From positions 1 to 36,833 of the forward strand of contig CALFUV010000029.1 in the NCBI GenBank assembly GCA_937929825.1: DNA of 36,833 bases, written 5' to 3'. The first letter of the stretch is position 1. Every line of letters begins with the position of its first letter. The translations under genes and the position numbers were made by a program. Origin of the DNA: an uncultured Patescibacteria group bacterium. GTDB taxonomy: Bacteria; Patescibacteriota; Patescibacteriia; Veblenbacterales; UBA10138. Below are positions 1 through 8,901 of the stretch, piece after piece. The notes under the pieces were generated by a model, which was not told the DNA's origin, made no database searches, and saw only the letters and a program-made list of their open reading frames with translations.

Positions 1-177
1 ATCAACAAAACGTAATTCCAAAGCAGTCTGAATCTGCTTAATATCAGATACGCGCTTAGCGTCACGGGATTTAGCACGGGCGTTGTTCAAAGCCACTACT
101 GCTAAAGTGGATAAAAGACCAATGATGGCAATTACCACCAATAATTCAATAAGCGTAAAACCTTTTCTTTGTGTCAT
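1..177 (-). CDS. Type IV pilin (N-terminal part, truncated by window edge)
   Basis: Minus-strand translation MTQRKGFTLIELLVVIAIIGLLSTLAVVALNNARAKSRDAKRVSDIKQIQTALEL, a class III prepilin signal (G|FTLIE); strong SD AAAGGAGGTG just upstream. Confidence 0.93.
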   Translation of the reverse strand, partial: MTQRKGFTLIELLVVIAIIGLLSTLAVVALNNARAKSRDAKRVSDIKQIQTALELRFVD

Positions 178-349
178 TTTTTCACCTCCTTTCTTGTGTT
201 TATAGTTTTAGCTGTAAATTATTAAGCTAATAAGCTCAATATCCACGCTTAACTATATAAAAATTAATTAAGTATTTCTTAACTGTATTAAAAGTATAGC
301 ATAAACAGATAACTTTGTCCACATTAAAATACACTATTGTTATTTATTT

Positions 350-1558
350 TCATACATTCCCGATTGACTGGTAAATAGGCAAAATAATAGCTGAAACCAT
401 CATACCTACACCCACACCTAAAATCACCATAATTAAAGGCTCTATTAAAGTAACTAGACCCTGTACAGCATTTTCCACTTCGCGGCTGTAAAAATTACCT
501 AAACGATTTAAAATTTCTTCTAAGCGGCCGGTTTTCTCCCCCACCACCATCATTTGCGAAACCATAGCCGGCATAGCTGATGATTCTAAGAAAAGAGTGG
601 ATACAGAATTGCCTTCTTCTACCTCATGAATAGTGCGTATTATTAAATCACGGTAAACTTCATTGCCAACCACCTCCGCCACCACTTCCAAACCACGAGT
701 TAGGGGCACGCCGCCCAGCATTAAAGAAGCTAATGAACGGGTAAAGCGCACTAAATAAATTCTTTGTAAAATCCCGCCAAACACGGGCAACCTTAATTGA
801 AGCTGATGCCAAATAAGTCGACCCGGGCCTTGACGTGTTAGCATACGAACCGCCACTACCAAACCAATTACCAATAAAATCACTATCCACCAGTATTGCT
901 GTAAAAAACTACTAACCGCAATCAATACTTTAGTGGAAAAAGGCAACTCTGTGGCTGTTTCTTTAAGCATGGTAGTAAGTTTAGGCACCACAAAAGTCAT
1001 CATTACAAAGCCAATTATCAGCATGCCTGCCAGCACAAAGATCGGATAAGTCATAGCGCTTCTGATTTTACTCATCAAATCGTAATTTTTTTCCGCTTCG
1101 TCAGCCAGATAATTAAGAGTTTCATCCAAACGGCCGGAGGTTTCACCGGCCCGTATCATATTCACATAAAAAGTACTAAAAACATCAGGGTAACGCGCCA
1201 AAGCGGCGGAAAGTTTAGCGCCACCTTCCACTTCATCGGCTAAATCAGAGACAATTATTTTCAAATTGTCACTTTGTGTTTGTTTAACCAGAATACGCAA
1301 AGACTGCACCAGCGGCACTGTAGCTGAAACCATTACCGCCAACTGGCGTGAAAAAATCACTAAATCTTTAGTCTTTACCCTATTAAACCATCTATATGAA
1401 GCTTGGAGAGCACTTTTAGCAGGGCGTTCTTTTATAAAAACCGGCGTTAGATTTCGTTCAGCTAGCTCGTCCAAAGCCACTGTTTCAGTAGCGGCCTCAA
1501 TAACACCGCTAACATTATTGCCGTCAGCATCTTTGGCGCGATAATCAAATAAGGGCAT
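350..1558 (-). CDS. pilC: Type IV pilus inner-membrane platform protein PilC (T2SF domain)
   Basis: MPLFDYRAKDADGNNVSGVIEA start, FSRQLAVMVSATVPLVQSL, duplicated T2SF domain, C-terminal GxxLPIYQSIG. Confidence 0.95.
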   Translation of the reverse strand: MPLFDYRAKDADGNNVSGVIEAATETVALDELAERNLTPVFIKERPAKSALQASYRWFNRVKTKDLVIFSRQLAVMVSATVPLVQSLRILVKQTQSDNLKIIVSDLADEVEGGAKLSAALARYPDVFSTFYVNMIRAGETSGRLDETLNYLADEAEKNYDLMSKIRSAMTYPIFVLAGMLIIGFVMMTFVVPKLTTMLKETATELPFSTKVLIAVSSFLQQYWWIVILLVIGLVVAVRMLTRQGPGRLIWHQLQLRLPVFGGILQRIYLVRFTRSLASLMLGGVPLTRGLEVVAEVVGNEVYRDLIIRTIHEVEEGNSVSTLFLESSAMPAMVSQMMVVGEKTGRLEEILNRLGNFYSREVENAVQGLVTLIEPLIMVILGVGVGMMVSAIILPIYQSIGNV

Positions 1559-1649
1559 AAATTAAAAATCCAAACAAAATTATCATAAAAAAATAAACCA
1601 ATCCTTCACAGCTTATTAGCTACTATTTTACTTTATTTTACATTATCTT

Positions 1650-2759
1650 TCATCTTCTCAAAATAGATTTAAATACTTCGGGATCAAGCGCATGAGCTAA
1701 AGCCACCTCCTGCATTACTTCGCCGGTTTTTACCAATTCAGCTAAAGATCTATCAAAAGCCACCATTCCCTCTTCGCGAGAAGTTAATAAAATATTGGTA
1801 AGTTGATGATCTTTACTGTCGTGAATTAATGCTCTAACTGCCGGAGTGGCAATAAGAAGTTCTGCTACCAAAATTCTCCCGCCGCCCACCCTAGGTACAA
1901 GCTTTTGCACCAAAATGCCTAACAAGCCGTCAGCTAGTTTGGATCGCATAACCGGTCGACTTTCTGCCGGAAAACCAGCTATCAACTGCTCTACTGCCTG
2001 CACACAAGATTCAGCCTCCACTACCACAAATACCAGCTTGCCGCCCAAAGCCAAAGACAAAGCGCTGGCCGAGGTAGTATGATTATTAAGGCGCGAAAAA
2101 GCCACCACATCTGCATCTTCATTAGGTAATATTTCAACCGCCTCCTCCCAGCTTAAAGCATCTACTCCTACTTCACGCTGATCTATTATAGCTTTATCGC
2201 TAACTAGCACATATTCTATTGGCTCTTCAATGGTAATTATATGTTTAAGCTGATTTTGGTTTATAGTTTGCAAACATGAGGCTAGAGTAGTAGTGCGGCC
2301 GTGGCCATAACCACCGGCAATAATAATCAAGCCCCTGTCAGCGGCCACCAAGCGCTCAAACATGGGCGGCAAACCAAGTTCGCGCAAACTTTTAAGATTA
2401 CCGGGAATAAACCTGATAGCTATTTCCGGCAAACCACGCTGGTAAAAAACAGTGACTCTCAGGCGCATACGATTCATAAAAGTGTGTCCCACAGTTATTT
2501 GCTTTTCCGATTCCAGCGTAGCCCGCTGGGATTCTGTTAATAAAATACCCAAGACTACCTGCAAAAAATCGGCCGTAATTATGTCTTCGTTGGCAAGAAC
2601 TTCTAGTTCTCCGTCACGCCGAATAACCGGTTGACTACCAACTCGCAAATGTAAATCAGAAACCTGCTGACCAGCCAAACTAGTTAATATTTTCTGCAAA
2701 ATAGCGGTTTCAGTAGACGACATAAAAAATACTAAAAATAAAAATCTAATAAAATACAA
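1650..2759 (-). CDS. PilT-like retraction ATPase paralog with degraded Walker A/B
   Basis: PilT-like layout (QQVSDLHLRVGSQPVIRRDGEL; ITIEEPIEYV; IDQREVG; AVRALIHDSKDHQL), but GGYGHGRTTT instead of GPTGSGKSTT. Confidence 0.85.
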   Translation of the reverse strand: MYFIRFLFLVFFMSSTETAILQKILTSLAGQQVSDLHLRVGSQPVIRRDGELEVLANEDIITADFLQVVLGILLTESQRATLESEKQITVGHTFMNRMRLRVTVFYQRGLPEIAIRFIPGNLKSLRELGLPPMFERLVAADRGLIIIAGGYGHGRTTTLASCLQTINQNQLKHIITIEEPIEYVLVSDKAIIDQREVGVDALSWEEAVEILPNEDADVVAFSRLNNHTTSASALSLALGGKLVFVVVEAESCVQAVEQLIAGFPAESRPVMRSKLADGLLGILVQKLVPRVGGGRILVAELLIATPAVRALIHDSKDHQLTNILLTSREEGMVAFDRSLAELVKTGEVMQEVALAHALDPEVFKSILRR

Positions 2760-2794
2760 TAATTTTCAAAATCTAAAATTATATCTTCAGGCTC

Positions 2795-3172
2795 TTATTT
2801 TAAACAAGCCCAAACCTTAGCTACTACTTCCGATGGCAAAAAATGGGCTTTAATAATATAATCCGCCGCACCCAAACTGCGCGCTTGATCAATAGACGCT
2901 TGGGTGCTGGAATTAGTCAACATTAAAACAGGAATCTGCCTAGTAGCTTCATCTTGCTTTAAAGCCTGAAGTACAGCAAAACCATCCAGCTTGGGTAATT
3001 CAATATCTAAAAGTACCACTGAAGGTTTAGTGGCGCGAATTAATTCCAGTCCGGCTTGACCATCTTCAGCCACTTTAACATCAAATTTTTGTTCCTTAAA
3101 TTTAAGCTCATACAAACGGCGCAAAAAAACATCATCTTCCACTATAACAATACTGTTAATTTGATCTGACAT
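2795..3172 (-). CDS. Stand-alone CheY-like response regulator receiver
   Basis: IVIVEDDVFLRRLYELKF, VVLLDIELPKLDG, VLMLTNS, AADYIIKA. Confidence 0.92.
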   Translation of the reverse strand: MSDQINSIVIVEDDVFLRRLYELKFKEQKFDVKVAEDGQAGLELIRATKPSVVLLDIELPKLDGFAVLQALKQDEATRQIPVLMLTNSSTQASIDQARSLGAADYIIKAHFLPSEVVAKVWACLK

Positions 3173-3194
3173 AAAAAAATAAAAATCAAATAAA

Positions 3195-4931
3195 TTAATC
3201 GTTGGTAGCGCTTATCACTTCTTCCACGGTAGTTATACCCTGTAATACTTTCATTAGTCCGTCCTGTTCCATAGTAATCATACCCTGACGTTTAAATTCC
3301 TCACGTAAAGCCACCGGATTCAAATGAGAAACAATTAATTGTTGTAATTGCGGTGTATTGGAAAAAGCCTCGGCAATCACTACCCGTCCGCGATAACCGG
3401 TAAATGTACACCGTGAACAACCCTGACCGCGCTTAAATTTCCACTGGCCAGCAGGGAGCTGATCTTTAAAGCTTGCCGGGACATCTGCCAGAGTCTGTCT
3501 TATTTTTTCCACCAATTCATCAGGTACTTGCACCTCAGTTACGCAATACGGGCAAATACGACGCACCAAACGTTGGGCCACCACCACATTAAGAGTAGAA
3601 GCTATGAGAAACGGTTCTACATGCATATCTACCAAACGAGGAATAGCACCTAAGGCATCGTTGGTATGCAAAGTAGAAAGTACAATATGGCCGGTAAGTG
3701 AAGCGTGAATAGCCAAATCAGCAGTTTCTATATCACGGATTTCGCCCACCATAATTATATCCGGATCTTGGCGTAAAATAGACCGCAAGCCGCTGGCAAA
3801 AGTTAGTCCAACTTCAGCATTAACCTGCGATTGATTTACACCTTCCAAAAAATATTCCACCGGATCTTCCAAAGTAATAATATTAGAAGCCTCGTTGTTC
3901 AGTTTATTAAGGGCGGTGTAAAGCGTAGTTGATTTACCACTGCCAGTAGGTCCACAAACCAAAAACATACCTTGGGTTTTTTTCAAATTCTCTTCAATAA
4001 CTGCCGCTGTTTGTCCCACAAACCCAAGTTCACCAAAATTTCTCAAGCCGGCTGCTGTATCCAAAATTCTTAGCACCACTTTTTCACTTGACAACAAAGG
4101 CATAGTGGAAACCCGGAAATCTACTTGCCGTCCAGCTATATTTAAACGGATGCGGCCGTCTTGAGGTATACGAGTTTCGTCTATTTTCATATTGGCAAGC
4201 ACTTTTATACGACTAATAACCGCCGAATGAATATAACGCGGCAAAACAATGGAAGTATGCAGTTCGCCGTCAATACGATAGCGCACCCGTGTTTCATCCT
4301 GCACCGGTTCAATATGAATATCCGAAGCACCCCCCTCCACTGCATGACGAAAAATAACTGCTACCATTTTGGCAACTGGAGCGGTTTTTATCACTTCTTC
4401 CAGCTTGCTCTCATCTTCATCAAACTCGGCAGCTTCTGAAAACTTACCCTCAGCCTGCGTTAACGCTTCTTTAACCTCAGTGGTTAAATTGCCGTAAAAT
4501 TTAAAAGCATTAGCTAGGCCTGTAGGCGTAGTAATAAAATATTTAAGCCGCCAACCTTGTTCGCGGGCTCTAAACTCAATCGCTTCAATAGCCTTAAAAT
4601 TACCGGGATTAACCATAGCTACTGAAACTTCATTACCCATCCTCTCAAAAGTAACCATCTGGTAATTTTCCGCCAGTTCATAAGGCAAAAGCTGTACCAC
4701 TTCATGAGGCAGCTCCCTATCCACCAGATCTACATAAGGCATGTTGTAAAACTGGCTTTTAGCTTCAGCCAGCTGACCTTCGGAAACCAGCTTCTTAGCT
4801 AACAGTATTTCTTCCAACTGTTGGCCTTGTTTTTGAGCAAGATCTTCTATCTCCGCAACCTGTTCGGCTGTGAGAAATCTTTTTTGTATAAGTATATCCT
4901 GCAACTTAAGACTTAGCCGGGTTTTAGGCAT
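3195..4931 (-). CDS. pilB: Type IV pilus extension ATPase PilB/GspE
   Basis: MshEN/GspE N-domain, GPTGSGKSTTLYTAL Walker A, DPDIIMVGEIRD Walker B, TLHTNDA, CPYC...CSRC zinc motif. Confidence 0.96.
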   Translation of the reverse strand: MPKTRLSLKLQDILIQKRFLTAEQVAEIEDLAQKQGQQLEEILLAKKLVSEGQLAEAKSQFYNMPYVDLVDRELPHEVVQLLPYELAENYQMVTFERMGNEVSVAMVNPGNFKAIEAIEFRAREQGWRLKYFITTPTGLANAFKFYGNLTTEVKEALTQAEGKFSEAAEFDEDESKLEEVIKTAPVAKMVAVIFRHAVEGGASDIHIEPVQDETRVRYRIDGELHTSIVLPRYIHSAVISRIKVLANMKIDETRIPQDGRIRLNIAGRQVDFRVSTMPLLSSEKVVLRILDTAAGLRNFGELGFVGQTAAVIEENLKKTQGMFLVCGPTGSGKSTTLYTALNKLNNEASNIITLEDPVEYFLEGVNQSQVNAEVGLTFASGLRSILRQDPDIIMVGEIRDIETADLAIHASLTGHIVLSTLHTNDALGAIPRLVDMHVEPFLIASTLNVVVAQRLVRRICPYCVTEVQVPDELVEKIRQTLADVPASFKDQLPAGQWKFKRGQGCSRCTFTGYRGRVVIAEAFSNTPQLQQLIVSHLNPVALREEFKRQGMITMEQDGLMKVLQGITTVEEVISATND

Positions 4932-5463
4932 TTAAGTAAAATATTAAGTTAAACTTTATTTTATATTCAACGTATTCAATTCCAACTCTGGTTACCTGAT
5001 GCTTACCCAAACCTAAAATACCACTACCACCTTCTAAACAAAAACGAACTTCAAAATCAGTTGAAGATCGAGCTACCATAGTATAATCACATTCTGCTGT
5101 AGGACAGGTAAAAGACGTGTAAGGTGTGGCAAGAGAACAGGTGTTTGTAATACCTAATGGACCAACAAGTGTACTTGCGCCGGGTAAAAAAGCGGTTATA
5201 CCTCCGCTACTACAAGCTTGATTAAATCGACCGGGAACAGTCCCGCCGTAAGCGTTGTAGCTATTATTTTTAGTTGCATAAAGCTCAAAGGCCTTACTAA
5301 CAGCGCCCATATCATTAACACGTCGGGCGTCACGTGCTTTTTGTCTGGTGTTGCCCAAGACTCCCACCGCCAAGGTAGAAAGAAAACCGATAATTGAAAT
5401 AACAACCAAAAACTCAATTAAAGTAAACCCCTGCTTGTCTTTGATCTTTGATTTGGTAAACAT
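4924..5463 (-). CDS. Type IV pilin-like protein
   Basis: KQGFTLIEFLVVISIIGFLSTLAVGVLGNTRQKARDARRVNDMGAVSKAFELY; overlaps pilB by 8 nt. Confidence 0.92.
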   Translation of the reverse strand: MFTKSKIKDKQGFTLIEFLVVISIIGFLSTLAVGVLGNTRQKARDARRVNDMGAVSKAFELYATKNNSYNAYGGTVPGRFNQACSSGGITAFLPGASTLVGPLGITNTCSLATPYTSFTCPTAECDYTMVARSSTDFEVRFCLEGGSGILGLGKHQVTRVGIEYVEYKIKFNLIFYLNA

Positions 5464-5517
5464 AATTTGTTAAACATAATTTTATTTTAGATGTTACTTA
5501 TTAGTTCATAATTAAAT

Positions 5518-5826
5518 TTAAGGAGTAATTAGACCAAAAGGATCTTTATTGCCTAGAGCTTTTATTTCCAGCGGCACTTCGCCAAAACGCAGTAAATTGG
5601 TAAGTTCAGGTGCGCGTAAAAGGCTGAAATCTGCTGGCGGTTTGGTGCCGGCGGGTGCCTCAACATCACCTGCTACGCTCGTTGGAGTTAAAACTATCGG
5701 CTGGGACACTTTTTTAGAAGGTGCATAGTTACGGTATAACAGTATTCCTATTATACCCCAAACCACCACCATTGTGCCAGTGTATAGTATTATTTTTTTC
5801 TTACTTAAAGCTTTACGGGCTAACAT
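5518..5826 (-). CDS. Small membrane-anchored pilus assembly protein, possibly PilP-like
   Basis: Single TM and C-terminal KALGNKDPFGLI; lies between pilin and pilO. Confidence 0.55.
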   Translation of the reverse strand: MLARKALSKKKIILYTGTMVVVWGIIGILLYRNYAPSKKVSQPIVLTPTSVAGDVEAPAGTKPPADFSLLRAPELTNLLRFGEVPLEIKALGNKDPFGLITP

Positions 5827-5921
5827 AATCTTGGCTTAATAATTTAAAAACTGTATACTAGCTTTATTATTAATTATAACATTATTATATCTTTTGTTTA
5901 TTATTTAAACTTATTTTCGCT

Positions 5922-6578
5922 TTATTGGGGTAAATAAACAGTGCGAAAATTAAGTACATAAATAATATCGCTCTTTTGACCGTCAGTAGTACGGCTGTTA
6001 AAAGTAACTGAAGAAAGTTGAAGTAATTTGATGCTTTTTTCTGCTGTGGCAATAAATTTCTTTAAAGCCATATAATCCCCGCCTACTATACCTAGATTTA
6101 TTTTTATTTCCTGAGGGCCAACAGCAACCTCAAATGACCGGTTAGTAACATTGCCCTCCTCATCCATTTTCACAATAGGCAGGGTGGCTGAATTTTTAGT
6201 GGCGGAAAAGCTAAATTCTTTAATCGTAAAATTAGCGGCTTCAGCCACGCCTTCCAACTGCGCCAGTAAATTGGGAATATCCTGCCCACGGGGCAAAGCT
6301 AAATCTAAACGTAATAAGTCTGTGGCTGTCAGCTTTTCGTATTCTGTAGTTAGTTTTTTTAGACTATCAAGCTCAGCTTGCACAGCCCGACGAGAATCTT
6401 CAAAGCCAATAACCGGTGGCACAGCTTTGCCCTCCTGCCATTGCGGCAACCATAAAAACCAGCTACCGGCCAACAAAATAATAATCGACAAGGCAATAGT
6501 ATAGGGCCACCAAGAACGTTGACGCCGCGGCGCTTCGGGAGGTGGAGTATTCAAAATTGGTGTTTGAACCGGTGACAT
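5922..6578 (-). CDS. pilO: PilO-like pilus assembly protein
   Basis: N-terminal TM, coiled coil, ferredoxin-like C-domain; downstream of pilN. Confidence 0.75.
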   Translation of the reverse strand: MSPVQTPILNTPPPEAPRRQRSWWPYTIALSIIILLAGSWFLWLPQWQEGKAVPPVIGFEDSRRAVQAELDSLKKLTTEYEKLTATDLLRLDLALPRGQDIPNLLAQLEGVAEAANFTIKEFSFSATKNSATLPIVKMDEEGNVTNRSFEVAVGPQEIKINLGIVGGDYMALKKFIATAEKSIKLLQLSSVTFNSRTTDGQKSDIIYVLNFRTVYLPQ

Positions 6579-6583
6579 AAAAA

Positions 6584-7603
6584 TTATGGCTGAACATTAG
6601 CCAAAAATAAGCTGGATGGTAACTTAATGGCAAAATTAAATTTTATTACAGCAGGAGAAGTTGATCGAGTCATATCTCTTTCCACAGATACGCCTGATAA
6701 AGTTATTTCTTTTACTTTATCGCTTTGCTGAAAAGCCAGCATTTGCCGGCCCACTTCAGTAAAACTGGGAGCTGTGCCTGCCAGAGTAATACTGCCACTG
6801 GCGTCAGCTGCTAAATTTTGAAATTGCACAGTAGGAATAGTACGGCTCTCCAGCCAAGTAAAGAAATTTTCCCAGTTGGTTTGCTTCTTTAAAACATCTG
6901 CCAAAAAAACCACACGATGATTATCAGCAATAGCCCGTTCCGCACCAGCCCGTGCCTTTTCTAAATCTTGTTGCAAAGTAATAATTTCTTGTTGAATAGC
7001 CTCACTTTCCGCCTGTTTATTGGCTACATAAGTCCGCAAAGATAAATATCCCAGCAACACTATCAATAAAGATCCTGATATCAAAGCGATCATAGCAGTT
7101 AAAGATTGACTGGTTACTTGCCCTTCTTGCGCAGGTATCAAATTTACATCCAAAGTTGTTAATGGCGGTACACCAATAAAACCTGATTGTTTCTTACCAC
7201 CTAGGGGCGGTATCATTTTATCCTTAGGTGAAATAGTGTTTGTTGGTTGAGACTGAATCTTGGTTGGTGGCACTGAAGATAATGACTGGGCAGGCGCTGT
7301 CTGTTGGGAGCTAATTGACCGACTAACTTCTATTTTAGGGCTGGCTGATTTAACAGGCGCTGATGGCGTCAGCGGTTTTTTTGTGGCTGAAACCGGTGTT
7401 TGTGAAGATCCAGCTGAACTAATATTTTTTTTCAAAGCAGAAATCAACTGTTGCCAGCGATTGGGTGGTGACCCTTCTACGGGCTGTACATTTTTTTCAC
7501 GCGGATTATAAAACTGAGGCGCAGATTCATCGCCTGTTGACCGCTGGCGATCTTTTTGCTCCTTTTCTCTTAGCTCATCAGGTAACAAATTAATATCGGA
7601 CAT
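6584..7603 (-). CDS. pilN: PilN-like pilus assembly protein with long Pro/Ser-rich N-region
   Basis: MSDINLLPDELREKE at N-terminus; LDVNLIP before TM; C-terminal Fimbrial_PilN-like domain; between pilM and pilO. Confidence 0.8.
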   Translation of the reverse strand: MSDINLLPDELREKEQKDRQRSTGDESAPQFYNPREKNVQPVEGSPPNRWQQLISALKKNISSAGSSQTPVSATKKPLTPSAPVKSASPKIEVSRSISSQQTAPAQSLSSVPPTKIQSQPTNTISPKDKMIPPLGGKKQSGFIGVPPLTTLDVNLIPAQEGQVTSQSLTAMIALISGSLLIVLLGYLSLRTYVANKQAESEAIQQEIITLQQDLEKARAGAERAIADNHRVVFLADVLKKQTNWENFFTWLESRTIPTVQFQNLAADASGSITLAGTAPSFTEVGRQMLAFQQSDKVKEITLSGVSVERDMTRSTSPAVIKFNFAIKLPSSLFLANVQP

Positions 7604-7630
7604 AATTATAAAATCAAAATAAAAATTTTT

Positions 7631-8767
7631 TTAAATTAATTGTCTCATAGCCAAACCAATAGCCGAGGAAAATTGCGGACCTATTTCATCCAGCACTGGC
7701 TTAAGTTCTTCCGGATAGCTAACACGGGCCCACGGATCACCTATATAAACTCTGATTTGAAAAAGATTTTCCAAATATTCCGGCAACATCGGTAAAAAAG
7801 AAGAGCCGCCGGTTAAAATAATCTTTTCTATGGGTTGACTGGACTGACTTTGATAAAGAGAAAAATTATATTTGATTTCGTTAATTACCGGGCTAATAGT
7901 ATTTTCAATGGTAGTAGGAATCCCCACGGCCCTAGAAGAACCAATATTCAAACCAATATCACGCTTAAATTGTTCTGCTCTCTTAATATCTATATTTAAA
8001 CTATGGGCAATGGCTTTGGTTATGGTTAAACCACCCACATCAATACTACGATTAAGAATGGGGATCCCATTTTCCATAATGCCAATATCGGTGGTTACCG
8101 CTCCTAAATCCACCACCATTACTACTTCACGCGCACCGCCCACTAAACTTCTTTCCAAGGCAAAAGCCTCAGTTTCCAAGCTCAGAAGTTCTAACTCCGC
8201 CAAACGAAAGATATTTAAATATTTTTTAACCAGTGTTTGCGGTGCGGCTGTTAAAAGCACACGGATATTTTTTTTTGTTTTCACCTCTTTAGAATTAACT
8301 CTAGATTTAATATTTTTATCAGTTTTATTTTCTTCTGATGATTTGACTGGAATATTTTCTGCAGTCGACTGTTCTAAAAATTCAGGTAAAAATTTCCAAT
8401 CTAAAATCATTTCTTCCAATGGCATAGGCACAAACTTACGAGCCTCCCACCTGATAGCAGCTGCCAGTTCCTTTTCTGACATAGCCGGCAGGGTGATTAC
8501 TGAACTAAAAACAGCAAAAGTGGGTAAAGCAGCCGAAGCCCGGCGCGTGGTGGTGTGTGCTTGCTGACAAATAGCTTTAAGTGTGGATACAATCCGTTCA
8601 ATATCTTTTTCTGAATCTACTTTAGTTGAATCACCAGTATATTCTGCCCGGCCATAAGTTACTAAACGAGGAGTTTTAGCAGGCCCGGCCGCCAATTCCA
8701 CTACCTTAATACTGGCTGTGCCAATATCAACCCCCAAATACGACTTACGTTTAGTAAAAAAACTCAT
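7631..8767 (-). CDS. pilM: Type IV pilus assembly protein PilM (actin-like)
   Basis: YLGVDIGTASIKVVEL, VVDLGAVTTDIGI, IILTGGSSFLPMLPEYLENLF. Confidence 0.93.
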   Translation of the reverse strand: MSFFTKRKSYLGVDIGTASIKVVELAAGPAKTPRLVTYGRAEYTGDSTKVDSEKDIERIVSTLKAICQQAHTTTRRASAALPTFAVFSSVITLPAMSEKELAAAIRWEARKFVPMPLEEMILDWKFLPEFLEQSTAENIPVKSSEENKTDKNIKSRVNSKEVKTKKNIRVLLTAAPQTLVKKYLNIFRLAELELLSLETEAFALERSLVGGAREVVMVVDLGAVTTDIGIMENGIPILNRSIDVGGLTITKAIAHSLNIDIKRAEQFKRDIGLNIGSSRAVGIPTTIENTISPVINEIKYNFSLYQSQSSQPIEKIILTGGSSFLPMLPEYLENLFQIRVYIGDPWARVSYPEELKPVLDEIGPQFSSAIGLAMRQLI

Positions 8768-8901
8768 AATAAGTATTTTTTGAGATTCAGATTTAATACA
8801 TTAACAATAATTGGCTTTATTTATAGCCAAATTTTTCCAAAATAATTCTTAATTAACTAATATAGTATAGCAAAAAATTGCCCTTTTGTCCAATATAATT
8901 T

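Noticed and set aside
7872-8567. Plus-strand 231-aa ORF
   Set aside because: Antisense shadow of pilM; no recognisable motif, no supporting SD or promoter seen.
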